Positions 1 through 5,910 of a DNA stretch of 13,322 nt are shown piece after piece. A model generated the notes under the pieces. The model saw nothing but the letters and a program-made list of their open reading frames with translations. It was not told the DNA's origin and searched no databases. Source of the stretch: CAZWRK01 sp964635875 (GTDB lineage Bacteria > Pseudomonadota > Gammaproteobacteria > Burkholderiales > Aquaspirillaceae); the NCBI GenBank assembly GCA_964635875.1, contig CAZWRK010000111.1, positions 1-13,322 on the forward strand. Direction: 5' to 3'. A program made the translations under genes and the position numbers. The stretch's first letter is position 1. Each line of letters begins with the position of its first letter.

Positions 1-5
1 AAGGA

Positions 6-1094
6 ATGATACCTAAGGGTTATGGACATGGATTAGTTAAGAGTGATACTATCGGTAAAGCATTAATTACTCGCAATACTGGAAAAACAATATCTTTCTC
101 TACAGCAGACGGTAAATACCCTGCACGTTATACCTTAGTCAATCCAGGAGAAAAATATGGTAAGGGATACTGGATGATGTTACGTCAAAAGACTCCTGAA
201 GATACTGGAATCGAAAAAACTCATTATAAGACTGTCGACGATCCTGAAAAACATCTAGAACAATTAACAGATAAAGATATTGTTCAACCAAAAATAGATG
301 GAGCTCTGCAGTATCTAGCTTTACACAAAAATAAAGTAGAAATGATGTCTCATAGGTTATCTGATGTAAATAAGAAGCCTATCTTACATACAGAAAGATT
401 CTTTGGACATAGACCACACGTTAAAATACCTAGAGACTTATCACGAGCCCTTATTTTAGCTGAGGTCTATGGTACAAAGAACGGTAAACCAATTCCACAA
501 CAAGAAACTAGCGCAATACTGAACAGTTCTCTTGGAAAGGCTATTAAAGATCAAAGAGATAAAGGCATTCAGCTTCAGGCAATGTTATTTGATGTTGCTC
601 GTTATAAAGGTAAGGACATTAAATTTGATCTGCCTTATTCGGAGCGTCGTAAAATCTTAGAGAAAGTATTAGCTACATTGAAATCTAAACAATTTCATTT
701 ACCTGACGAGCATAAGGGTACAGAAGCTAAAAAAGTATGGGAAGACATTAAATCCAATAAACATCATCAAACTAATGAAGGTTTGATTGTTTATCCAGAA
801 AAAGGCATTCCTACTAAATTAAAACACATGCCTGAGCAAGATGTACATATTCGTAACTTCTTTGAAGGTGAAGGAAAATATAAAGGTAAGGGTGTAGGAG
901 GCTTCGAATACTCACATACACCTGATGGACCTATTGTTGGCAAGGTAGGTACAGGATTAAATGATGAATTACGTAAATTAATGCATGAGGATCCAAAAGC
1001 TTTCATTAATCGTATAGCACGTGTTCATTCCCAAGGACAATTACCGTCAGGTGCCTTACGTGCGCCGGCATTAATCAATCTTCACGAAGGCTAA
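6..1094 (+). CDS. ATP-dependent DNA ligase (5' end possibly outside window)
   Basis: Seals nicks in duplex DNA using ATP, in phage replication or repair in the cytoplasm. The nucleotidyltransferase motifs are present in order: motif I KIDG at residues 96-99, with K96 the predicted AMP-linked lysine; AEVYG at 152-156; LFDVARYKG at 194-202; EGLIVYP at 258-264; and KLKH at 271-274 (motif V). The C-terminus looks like a ligase OB fold, with GKVGTG followed by DELRK and PSGALR near 312-351. At 362 residues it matches T7-type ligases in size. The N-terminal 85 residues carry a stretch (STADGKYPARYTLVNPG) that I cannot assign. The ATG at 6 is only five bases from the window edge and the frame is open to the edge, so the true start may lie upstream. 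It is the only plus-strand gene and converges on the NUMOD3 gene. Confidence 0.9.
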   Translation: MIPKGYGHGLVKSDTIGKALITRNTGKTISFSTADGKYPARYTLVNPGEKYGKGYWMMLRQKTPEDTGIEKTHYKTVDDPEKHLEQLTDKDIVQPKIDGALQYLALHKNKVEMMSHRLSDVNKKPILHTERFFGHRPHVKIPRDLSRALILAEVYGTKNGKPIPQQETSAILNSSLGKAIKDQRDKGIQLQAMLFDVARYKGKDIKFDLPYSERRKILEKVLATLKSKQFHLPDEHKGTEAKKVWEDIKSNKHHQTNEGLIVYPEKGIPTKLKHMPEQDVHIRNFFEGEGKYKGKGVGGFEYSHTPDGPIVGKVGTGLNDELRKLMHEDPKAFINRIARVHSQGQLPSGALRAPALINLHEG

Positions 1095-1097
1095 TAC

Positions 1098-1134
1098 CTA
1101 AAGAAAAGCATAAGGGTTGAACCTCATGCTTTTC
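1098..1134. repeat. 37-bp direct repeat, copy 1 (partner at 2554-2590)
   Basis: This stretch matches 2554-2590 at 36 of 37 positions, in the same orientation; the loop reads GGGTTGAA here and GGGGTGAA there. Both copies are terminator hairpins. Together they bracket the unit A genes (NUMOD3 protein and the 192-residue protein) and their promoter. Confidence 0.85.
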
Positions 1135-1139
1135 TTTAG
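1098..1139. terminator. Bidirectional terminator hairpin between convergent genes
   Basis: An inverted repeat with 18-base arms (1098-1115 and 1122-1139, one mismatch) and loop GTTGAA. The A-rich left flank and T-rich right arm (TTTTCTTT) supply a U-tract in both directions. It begins 4 bases after the ligase stop and ends 1 base from the NUMOD3 gene stop, so it can serve both. The first 37 bases recur with one change at 2554-2590. Confidence 0.85.
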
Positions 1140-1140
1140 C

Positions 1141-1911
1141 TCACAAAGCATTCATCAGATTAATAACCATAGAGAATTGCTTTTCTTCTTTTTTTCTCCT
1201 TTTTGCTAGAGCCATTTTCTGTTTGCTTTCCTCCGAAAATCTTTTACCTGTTTGTACCTGACTCATTAGCTTCTTGGTTTCTTCCGAATGGGTTTTGCCA
1301 AGGTTACGTTGCCTCATCCGTTCCTTTAGTTCTTCCGAGCGGATTTTCCCAAGATTTTTTTGACGTATTTTCTCTACGACTTCTTCCGAATGTCTTCTGC
1401 CAATTGATTTTTGGCGTATCTTTTCTTTGGTTTCTTCTGAATGCTTTCTCCCTAATGCTTTTTGGCGTATCTTTTCTTTGGTTTCTTCCGATCGCTTTTT
1501 ACCAATCCTTACTTGACTCATTCGCTTCTTGGTTTCTTCTGACCGCTTTTTGCCAAGTAAGGATTGGCGTATCTTTTCTTTGGTTTCTGCCGAATGAATT
1601 CTGCCATGTAGTTTTTGACGTATTTTCTCTTTGATTTCCTCTGAGAGAGGCTTCCCAAGATTTTTTTGTCTTGCCTTTTCGACAGCTTCAGCAGAAGGTT
1701 TTTTCCCAAGATTTTTTTGACGTATTTTCTCTTTGGTTTCAGCAGAATGTTTTTTACCAATTTTTGATTGGCTCATTCGCTTTTTGGTTTCTTCCGAATG
1801 TTTTCTGCCAAGTGCTTTTTGGCGTATTTTCTCTTTGGTTTTTTCTGACTGTTTTTTGCCAATCCTTGCTTGGCTCATTCGCTTTTTAGTTTCTTCCGAA
1901 TGTTTTCTCAT
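1141..1911 (-). CDS. NUMOD3 repeat array protein without a nuclease domain
   Basis: About 256 residues, almost wholly made of 17-residue tandem repeats of the pattern S-E-E-T-K-x-K-[IM]-[RS]-Q-x-x-x-G-[KR]-x-x. I count 13 clear copies plus a degraded last one, followed by a short tail ending MVINLMNAL. This is the NUMOD3 motif, known as a DNA-binding module in GIY-YIG and HNH homing endonucleases. No GIY-YIG, HNH or other catalytic motif is visible here. The protein is very rich in Lys, Arg and Glu. I prefer the ATG at 1911, 4 bases after the upstream stop. An in-frame ATG at 1950 would overlap that gene by 35 bases; neither start has a clear Shine-Dalgarno. Inference: a DNA-binding array, either a relic of a homing endonuclease or a stand-alone binding protein. 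It is the last gene of unit A. Confidence 0.85.
   Translation of the reverse strand: MRKHSEETKKRMSQARIGKKQSEKTKEKIRQKALGRKHSEETKKRMSQSKIGKKHSAETKEKIRQKNLGKKPSAEAVEKARQKNLGKPLSEEIKEKIRQKLHGRIHSAETKEKIRQSLLGKKRSEETKKRMSQVRIGKKRSEETKEKIRQKALGRKHSEETKEKIRQKSIGRRHSEEVVEKIRQKNLGKIRSEELKERMRQRNLGKTHSEETKKLMSQVQTGKRFSEESKQKMALAKRRKKEEKQFSMVINLMNAL
1186..1899 (-). repeat. Tandem 51-bp repeats encoding 17-residue NUMOD3 units (14 copies)
   Basis: The coding DNA repeats with a 51-base period. On the plus strand recurrent words such as TTTGGTTTCTTCCGAATG and TTTTTGGCGTAT are visible. Units alternate between two flavours, one ending in R-M-S-Q and one in K-I-R-Q, in an irregular order. That suggests unit duplication followed by drift. 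The low-complexity repeats keep other frames open on both strands, but those are not genes. Confidence 0.9.
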
Positions 1912-1915
1912 GGCG

Positions 1916-2494
1916 CTATTTGAGTTGTGCGAGAATCTTGATGAGTTCATCTTTGGTAAAGATACGACCTTTGTGAATCATATTTTTACCTTTGATTTGG
2001 TATCCTTCTTCAGGAACAGCTTTCTTGAGCTTGGTAACTTTGCTTGCTTCAAGAAATCCACGTTGTTGTTCCGGCGAACGGATTAACGTTCCAGTTCTTC
2101 CTTTTGTGAATACCTGATTCACATGAGGACCTGTTAAATTCTCGACTTTAATTTTCAGTATATCTGGTTTGCCTTCCTTGAGAATAACAACGTCAATTGG
2201 CTCTGATTGAACGATGAGCCGACGTTGTTCAGACATTGGAAGCATACGTACATATTGAACCGCTGGAAAAGCGGCCCATACCAAATTAGGAAGCAGTTGT
2301 TGACGTCCGACTTTTTCAAACCACTCAAGAATATTCATTGGAATCTTAGTAGTTGACGAGATAAACTCAAGTGAGTGTTTATCTTCGTCCAGCATAGCAA
2401 CCAAAAGTTGCGCTGCTTTGATAATTGATTCCAATGAAGTTGAAATGAGTTGTGTGAATTGCTCGAATTTGTTAGTTATGATGGTGTTTGACAT
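1916..2494 (-). CDS. Unknown 192-residue protein, cotranscribed with NUMOD3 protein
   Basis: I do not recognise the family with confidence. The N-terminal ~50 residues look helical. They are followed by TKIPMNILEWFEKVGRQQL, then PAVQYVRMLPMSEQRRLI, a beta-rich stretch around ILKIKVENLTG, and RSPEQQRGFLEASK. The C-terminal end (FTKDELIKILAQLK) is basic and helical. The layout recalls phage or plasmid DNA-binding proteins, but I see no diagnostic motif. The ATG at 2494 is chosen because the region upstream is an untranslated leader with a promoter, a hairpin and the CACCACCA element. The longer frame from TTG at 2533 would start inside that leader. First gene of unit A; the NUMOD3 gene follows after a 4-base gap. 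Confidence 0.75.
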   Translation of the reverse strand: MSNTIITNKFEQFTQLISTSLESIIKAAQLLVAMLDEDKHSLEFISSTTKIPMNILEWFEKVGRQQLLPNLVWAAFPAVQYVRMLPMSEQRRLIVQSEPIDVVILKEGKPDILKIKVENLTGPHVNQVFTKGRTGTLIRSPEQQRGFLEASKVTKLKKAVPEEGYQIKGKNMIHKGRIFTKDELIKILAQLK

Positions 2495-2510
2495 GTATTG
2501 GTGGTGGTTA

Positions 2511-2532
2511 TGAAAGGCATTATTACCCTTCA
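2511..2532 (-). promoter_or_regulatory. 5' leader hairpin of unit A mRNA
   Basis: An inverted repeat, TGAAGG (2532-2527) with CCTTTCA (2517-2511), encloses an AT-rich loop containing TAATAA. One base is bulged. It starts about 5 bases after the -10, at the expected 5' end of the transcript. Similar hairpins with different stem bases occur at 3124-3144, 4754-4773 and 9036-9057. Confidence 0.5.
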
Positions 2533-2536
2533 ATTT

Positions 2537-2558
2537 AATATACCTTTTAATAGCTAAA
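2537..2558 (-). promoter_or_regulatory. Promoter of unit A (GGTATATTA)
   Basis: The minus strand reads CTTTAGCTATTAAAAGG then TATATT (2542-2537). It sits just after the preceding terminator and about 43 bases upstream of the ATG at 2494. GG directly before the -10 and the CTTTAGCTAT word are shared with the promoters near 3150 and 7109. I see no TTGACA-like -35, so the dependence could be on an extended -10, or on a phage-specific factor. Confidence 0.55.
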
Positions 2559-2590
2559 GAAAAGCATAAGGGGTGAACCTCATGCTTTTC
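2554..2590 (-). terminator. Terminator of unit B; direct-repeat copy 2
   Basis: The hairpin arms are 2559-2571 and 2578-2590 (13 bases, one mismatch) with loop GGTGAA, and TTTTCTTTAG follows on the minus strand. It lies 7 bases after the stop of the 46-residue gene and is a near-exact copy of 1098-1134. Confidence 0.8.
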
Positions 2591-2596
2591 AATTAA

Positions 2597-2737
2597 TTAC
2601 AGAGCACGAGCATGACGACAATGCGTCCATGCTTGAGCCTTGCGGCGATGCTGAATTTCTCGAATGCGCGGCCCGATAGAGGCAGGCAAGTTATTCAGGA
2701 TCTTGGCGTTTTCTTTCTTGCGGGTTTTCTTACTCAT
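2597..2737 (-). CDS. Small basic protein, 46 residues
   Basis: A very basic short protein beginning MSKKTRKKENAKILNNL and ending with an Arg/His-rich tail (RRKAQAWTHCRHARAL). I do not recognise it; the charge would suit nucleic-acid binding, which is inference only. The start at 2737 is chosen because its ATG overlaps the upstream TGA (ATGA), the usual junction in this window. The frame is open further upstream, but that would run inside the membrane-protein gene. Last gene of unit B, followed by a terminator. Confidence 0.65.
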   Translation of the reverse strand: MSKKTRKKENAKILNNLPASIGPRIREIQHRRKAQAWTHCRHARAL

Positions 2738-2955
2738 GGATTTGATTTCCATTCGTTGCGGAGAGCGTTGTAGATGTGGTTGATCAGTGACGAGGCTATT
2801 GGGAGCCAGCAAAGAGCTCCGAAGACAATGATCGGTGGAAGACCTGTAACGGCCCCAAGAACGATCATTATCAACCCGAGGATGAAGAGGCAAAACCCGA
2901 AAATAATGTAAGGCAACTCATTGAGCAGCCCACGAAGTCGGATATGTTCCTTCAT
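2734..2955 (-). CDS. Small two-helix membrane protein, 73 residues
   Basis: Two hydrophobic segments are visible: roughly residues 16-37 (IIFGFCLFILGLIMIVLGAV) and 41-60 (PPIIVFGALCWLPIASSLI). Short charged ends flank them (MKEHIRLR and NALRNEWKSNP). It is predicted to sit in the host inner membrane as a hairpin. The size and shape are compatible with many phage small membrane proteins, holins included, but nothing specific identifies it. The ATG at 2955 overlaps the upstream TGA; an in-frame ATG at 2979 is possible and adds 8 residues. Middle gene of unit B. Confidence 0.7.
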   Translation of the reverse strand: MKEHIRLRGLLNELPYIIFGFCLFILGLIMIVLGAVTGLPPIIVFGALCWLPIASSLINHIYNALRNEWKSNP

Positions 2956-3116
2956 CCACATGAACAGCAGGACACCCATAACACAGGAACAGATTTTGAA
3001 GGCTGGTCCTGAGAGATGTAGTATCCATCGAGTGTGATTTTATTACCAAGCCAGAAGAATCCGGAGATGGCAATATAAGCGATGATGCAGAGCACAAGAT
3101 TGAATGTATTTTTCAT
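2952..3116 (-). CDS. Small membrane-anchored protein, 54 residues
   Basis: Begins MKNTFNLVLCIIAYIAISGF, an N-terminal hydrophobic segment of about 20 residues. A polar middle and a Cys-rich end (VSCCSCG) follow. It could be an uncleaved signal anchor, or a secreted peptide. It is the first gene after the promoter near 3150, and its ATG is preceded directly by AACCACCAC, the leader motif found before other first genes. The stop overlaps the next ATG. No family is recognised. Confidence 0.65.
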   Translation of the reverse strand: MKNTFNLVLCIIAYIAISGFFWLGNKITLDGYYISQDQPSKSVPVLWVSCCSCG

Positions 3117-3123
3117 GTGGTGG

Positions 3124-3144
3124 TTGAGGTTAATGTTTCCTCAA
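3124..3144 (-). promoter_or_regulatory. 5' leader hairpin of unit B mRNA
   Basis: A perfect 6-base stem, TTGAGG (3144-3139) with CCTCAA (3129-3124), encloses a 9-base AT-rich loop. It begins 3 bases after the -10, so it would sit at or very near the mRNA 5' end. Seven bases separate it from the ATG at 3116; they hold CCACCAC. Confidence 0.55.
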
Positions 3145-3147
3145 TGT

Positions 3148-3167
3148 ACTCTACCATTGATAGCTAA
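3148..3167 (-). promoter_or_regulatory. Promoter of unit B (GGTAGAGTA)
   Basis: The minus strand reads CTTTAGCTATCAATGG, then TAGAGT (3153-3148). It is the weakest match to the window's GGTATAATA consensus but has the same context: a terminator just upstream, CTTTAGCTAT, GG before the -10 and a hairpin just after. Confidence 0.45.
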
Positions 3168-3168
3168 A

Positions 3169-3196
3169 GAAAGGACCCCAGGGGTAGGGTCCTTTC
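3169..3196 (-). terminator. Terminator of unit C
   Basis: A perfect 10-base stem (3169-3178 with 3187-3196, GAAAGGACCC pairing with GGGTCCTTTC) and an 8-base loop. TTTCTTTAG follows on the minus strand. It starts 2 bases after the stop of the 45-residue gene. Confidence 0.85.
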
Positions 3197-3198
3197 AA

Positions 3199-3336
3199 TT
3201 ATCGAAGCTCAAGATAAGCTTTCTCAATTTCCTTATTGGTAGGAATGTAATTCGTTTTGACTTTAGGTATGTAAAACACCTTTTCGTCCTTTGTTAATTC
3301 ACTCCACCATTTAAGGGCTTGCATCATCGTACTCAT
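3199..3336 (-). CDS. Small hydrophilic protein, 45 residues
   Basis: Sequence features include ALKWWSELTKDEKVFYI near residues 7-23 and the C-terminal IEKAYLEL. The WW-x-x-L-T-x-x-E-K arrangement resembles short phage proteins of unknown role, but I cannot name a family. The ATG overlaps the TGA of the upstream membrane protein (ATGA), and the terminator follows directly, so it is the last gene of the K+ channel unit. Confidence 0.65.
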   Translation of the reverse strand: MSTMMQALKWWSELTKDEKVFYIPKVKTNYIPTNKEIEKAYLELR

Positions 3337-3800
3337 ATGATTTCAGCAGAACGAGCGTAGCATAATGAAATTGTGGCAGCGGCGGCCAAGGCAATAAATC
3401 CACCGCCAAAGCTTTCGGTACAAAGACCGATGCCAATAGAGAATGCGATTGGTATGCCAATGAGTAAATATTCAATTGGTTTCATTTTTGAGTTGATGAG
3501 ATAGAATCCAGCTTTAGGAAGATATTGTTCTTCGATTTTATTTTCATCGAATAACGTACATTTAAAAACCGTATCTGGATTAATTACTGTGTAAGGATTA
3601 TCAGAAAGCATCCAATGTGAGGCTTTCTTCATAACACTCCGGAGATCACGAATACCTTTTTTTAGGTTGTGTAACGCTTTGTGAGAGATGTATACGACGA
3701 TATAAGTGTCGTCATTCACTGCAACGGATAAGAAATTCCCTTTCGCTGCGTGCTTAACAACTACCTGTGGTCCGTCGTAATAAACGAGGGTTTCAGTCAT
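3333..3800 (-). CDS. Soluble domain with C-terminal membrane hairpin, 155 residues
   Basis: The first ~105 residues look soluble and mixed alpha/beta (VVVKHAAKGNFLSVAVND, then DDTYIVVYISHKALHNL). The C-terminal part has two hydrophobic stretches (IEYLLIGIPIAFSIGIGL and GGGFIALAAAATISLCY) that should form a membrane hairpin. No family is recognised. The start is well supported: GAGAGG lies about 7 bases upstream of the ATG, which also overlaps the TGA of the K+ channel gene. Inference: tight coupling to the channel suggests a partner or modulator of it, but nothing in the sequence proves this. Confidence 0.75.
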   Translation of the reverse strand: MTETLVYYDGPQVVVKHAAKGNFLSVAVNDDTYIVVYISHKALHNLKKGIRDLRSVMKKASHWMLSDNPYTVINPDTVFKCTLFDENKIEEQYLPKAGFYLINSKMKPIEYLLIGIPIAFSIGIGLCTESFGGGFIALAAAATISLCYARSAEII

Positions 3801-4165
3801 TTTGTTTCCTCTCCATCAGGCGCGTTTTCGATTTTAATATCCAAACGCTTACAGATCTTTTGAAGTGTATCCTCCATCCATTCTTGTTCATTGTGAGTGA
3901 ATAGATCGAGGTTCTTGATTGATTTCATCATGATCATCGCAATGATTGACGGAATACAAAAGAAAACTTGAAAGTGTGCAAAGATAATCATGATTACCCT
4001 TGTAACAGTTTGGGTTGGGAGTAAGTCACCGTAACCAATTGTAGTTGCGGTGACTGAAGCCCAGTAGAATCCTTCAAAGAATGTTTTGTTTTCGAAATGC
4101 GCAAAGGCAATCGAAACAGCAATCAATGAAAGAATATAAGTGATGATGAGTCTTGGAAAAGTCAT
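3797..4165 (-). CDS. Two-transmembrane potassium channel (Ion_trans_2 type), 122 residues
   Basis: Predicted to form tetrameric K+ pores in the host inner membrane. It shows the classic layout: TM1 at residues 6-22, pore helix about 29-41 (FFEGFYWASVTAT), selectivity filter TTIGYGD at 41-47, a Pro at 50, TM2 at about 55-80, and a soluble tail of about 40 residues. The filter and YWASVT-x-TTIGYGD context match cellular K+ channels closely, unlike chance hydrophobic ORFs. Its size is between chlorovirus Kcv (about 94) and bacterial KcsA (about 160). The ATG at 4165 overlaps the upstream TGA; the longer reading from TTG at 4171 is less likely. No voltage sensor or RCK domain is visible. Confidence 0.9.
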   Translation of the reverse strand: MTFPRLIITYILSLIAVSIAFAHFENKTFFEGFYWASVTATTIGYGDLLPTQTVTRVIMIIFAHFQVFFCIPSIIAMIMMKSIKNLDLFTHNEQEWMEDTLQKICKRLDIKIENAPDGEETK

Positions 4166-4530
4166 GTCCAAATTTTCTTGGGTTTGTATTTAACCTTGTA
4201 CACGTCTGGATTAGTTTTCGCGATACTTTCAATCCCACGCTTTCTCCAATGATGCAGGGTTTTACTGTATTTAAACTTTGATGGATTCTTATGAATGTAA
4301 CGCTTTTTACCGCGTAATCCACTTAATGCACCAGCTAGAGTTTTATACAATCCTGTATCATCATAGAGAGCATGTCCAATTGGTTCGTCAATCCATATAC
4401 ACTCAATTGTCCAGTCTTTTTGAGTGTATACTTCATCGATTGTTATCTGAACAACAAATAACGCACCGCTTGGGATGTAATAGAATTTATCGCCTTTCTT
4501 TGGGTTTGCTGGATTATTTACATCGAACAT
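4162..4530 (-). CDS. Unknown protein, 122 residues, upstream of K+ channel
   Basis: I do not recognise it. The N-terminal part is polar and beta-like (KKGDKFYYIPSGALFVVQIT, then DWTIECIWIDEP). The C-terminal half is strongly basic, rich in Lys, Arg, His and Tyr (RGKKRYIHKNPSKFKYSKT to VYKVKYKPKKIW). No membrane segment is visible. It overlaps the 72-residue membrane gene by 13 bases and the channel gene by 4, so it is translated as part of the same unit. No Shine-Dalgarno is evident; the ATG at 4530 is the first in frame. Confidence 0.75.
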   Translation of the reverse strand: MFDVNNPANPKKGDKFYYIPSGALFVVQITIDEVYTQKDWTIECIWIDEPIGHALYDDTGLYKTLAGALSGLRGKKRYIHKNPSKFKYSKTLHHWRKRGIESIAKTNPDVYKVKYKPKKIWT

Positions 4531-4736
4531 GGTAAGACTTTGGTCAGCAGGTAGAAATAAGCCGATACAGAGAGCACGGCAAATATCACCAAATGGATGA
4601 AGAAGCCCAGGTACGCCACAACTTTTCTCTCACCGATTTGATTTTCTGTGAGATTCTCGAAAAAGCGATCTTCTCTGGGAAGAAGAGTGTGGACGTAAGG
4701 GAATGCGAGGATACCGAGGATTAGTTTGAGTTTCAT
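4518..4736 (-). CDS. Small membrane protein, 72 residues, first gene of K+ channel unit
   Basis: The N-terminus (MKLKLILGILAFPYVHTLL) is hydrophobic, either a signal anchor or a first helix. A charged stretch (PREDRFFENLTENQIGERK) follows, then a long hydrophobic helix (VVAYLGFFIHLVIFAVLSVSAYFYLLTKVL). It probably spans the inner membrane once or twice. No family is recognised. The ATG at 4736 lies just after AACACCACACTC, the leader motif of first genes, with a promoter about 42 bases upstream. Confidence 0.7.
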   Translation of the reverse strand: MKLKLILGILAFPYVHTLLPREDRFFENLTENQIGERKVVAYLGFFIHLVIFAVLSVSAYFYLLTKVLPCSM

Positions 4737-4753
4737 GAGTGTGGTGTTTAATG

Positions 4754-4773
4754 TGTAGGTATTATTTCCTACA
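4754..4773 (-). promoter_or_regulatory. 5' leader hairpin of unit C mRNA
   Basis: A perfect 6-base stem, TGTAGG (4773-4768) with CCTACA (4759-4754), encloses the 8-base loop AAATAATA. The stem bases differ from those at 3124-3144 but pairing is kept, which is the covariation expected of an RNA structure. Confidence 0.55.
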
Positions 4774-4777
4774 TTTT

Positions 4778-4785
4778 ATTATACC
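4778..4785 (-). promoter_or_regulatory. Promoter of unit C (GGTATAATA), overlapping a stop codon
   Basis: GG followed by a perfect TATAAT (4783-4778) on the minus strand. The TAA stop of the upstream 191-residue gene is inside the -10 (4781-4779). No terminator precedes it, so unit D transcripts can read through into unit C. I see no clear -35. Confidence 0.65.
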
Positions 4786-5354
4786 TTTTTAAGTTGTTGT
4801 AGTTTTTGAGCAATCCAGTCACTTCTTGTTAAAGAATACGTATGTCCTCTTCCGTAATACGTATCTAGTGCAGAATACCAGCGTCTTGTTAGCTCTGGAT
4901 CAAAGCACAGATTCCTAAATGTAGATACTTCCTCAAGGAAAAAACGAACTCCAGAAGTATCCCAAAAGCTAATTGGAATGACTTCTTGTATGAGTTTGTG
5001 ATGTCTTTTATGGTAAAGATCCATGACATCAATTAGAGACATGTTTCGTAGGATTTCTTTGATCTCCCAAACACCAAAGCTAACAGTGAAACTTTCATCG
5101 TCTTCAATTTTTATGAAGCGATCACAGTCATCGTAATATGTTTTAATCACATTAATACAGCGCCGTTTTGTTTCAAACGGCGCATATGTGAACATAGCTA
5201 CGTTTGCCCAAATTATATCTGCTATTGGTTTGCCGATTAGAGTATTTTCTTTTGTAGTGTTTCTTTGATTGAAGACAAAATTACCGATATCTGAATACAC
5301 TGGTTCGTGTTGAACAACAGCATGCAATGAACTAAATAATTCAATTTTAAGCAT
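4779..5354 (-). CDS. Member 4 of a four-gene paralogous family, 191 residues
   Basis: Unknown function. The C-terminus reads TRSDWIAQKLQQLKKV, matching the tails of the three preceding genes ([ST]R-x-x-WI-x-x-x-L-x-x-LK). Upstream of it, DVMDLYHKRHHKL at about residues 110-122 resembles DDLWTLFNKRHSAL in the neighbour starting at 5910. No signal peptide, membrane segment or catalytic motif is visible. The ATG overlaps the upstream gene by 8 bases. The stop codon is inside the promoter of the K+ channel unit. Last gene of unit D. Confidence 0.8.
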   Translation of the reverse strand: MLKIELFSSLHAVVQHEPVYSDIGNFVFNQRNTTKENTLIGKPIADIIWANVAMFTYAPFETKRRCINVIKTYYDDCDRFIKIEDDESFTVSFGVWEIKEILRNMSLIDVMDLYHKRHHKLIQEVIPISFWDTSGVRFFLEEVSTFRNLCFDPELTRRWYSALDTYYGRGHTYSLTRSDWIAQKLQQLKKV

Positions 5355-5910
5355 GGATTTTTAATTGTTTAAGTTTTTGAGTAATCCATTCTTCTCTGGA
5401 TTGCTTTTTATGTTGAAGACCAAAAAAAGATATTAAATCTTTTCTGATCTCTGCTATAGCTGTTGTTTGAATGCGTGACGAGCTCCATTTTCTATCGACA
5501 ACAAAGCAGCAATAGCTATATTTTCCACTAGGAAATATATCCATACGCAAAGCAGAATGTCTTTTGTTAAATAAAGTCCAAAGATCATCATCGGATAAAG
5601 AAAGAATTGCATTAATTCGATCTCCTTCATACCATTCACTAGGTATGTAACCAAATGAGAAATGATTACATACCTCTGAACCAAATCGATTCTTATAAAA
5701 GGCATATATGTAAGCTCTTACCTTTGAGAAACAATTCAAGTTCATCAATTCAAGATATAGCGCTTTAATTGTCGTCAGATCTTCAAAGCACAATGGAAAT
5801 CTTGCTTCTTGAGCAATATCTTTTGCGTTTTGAAATACTTCTCTGTCAGATAGATTTGAGGGAAGTAAACAACGCAATTGTAACTTTGCTTCTAGTTCAA
5901 CGAATGTCAT
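5347..5910 (-). CDS. Member 3 of a four-gene paralogous family, 187 residues
   Basis: Unknown function. It starts MTFVELEAKLQLRCLL, with an N-terminal helix like its neighbours. It contains LWTLFNKRHSAL in the middle, several aromatic-rich stretches (RAYIYAFYKNRFG, YSYCCFVVDRKWSSS), and the shared tail SREEWITQKLKQLK. The ATG overlaps the upstream TGA (ATGA). Length is within a few residues of the other three members, which supports common descent even though overall identity is low by eye. Confidence 0.8.
   Translation of the reverse strand: MTFVELEAKLQLRCLLPSNLSDREVFQNAKDIAQEARFPLCFEDLTTIKALYLELMNLNCFSKVRAYIYAFYKNRFGSEVCNHFSFGYIPSEWYEGDRINAILSLSDDDLWTLFNKRHSALRMDIFPSGKYSYCCFVVDRKWSSSRIQTTAIAEIRKDLISFFGLQHKKQSREEWITQKLKQLKIHA

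Noticed and set aside
1186..1899. Regular 51-bp repeats as a possible CRISPR array
   Set aside because: The repeats are head-to-tail without unique spacers, and the period is a whole number of codons in one open frame, so they are protein repeats.
1203..2086. Long open frames on the plus strand opposite the NUMOD3 gene, with hydrophobic translations rich in Phe, Leu and Cys
   Set aside because: They are antisense of a Lys/Glu repeat; the 51-bp period keeps several frames open. No start context, promoter or family likeness.
2533..2544. T4-type late promoters (TATAAATA) as an explanation for the TATAAT-like elements
   Set aside because: None of the five sites reads TATAAATA; all have GG before the hexamer, which fits an extended -10 form better.
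2738..2893. N-terminal extension of the 46-residue gene up to 2893
   Set aside because: It lies inside the membrane-protein gene in another frame and lacks protein-like character; the ATG at 2737 has the standard ATGA junction.
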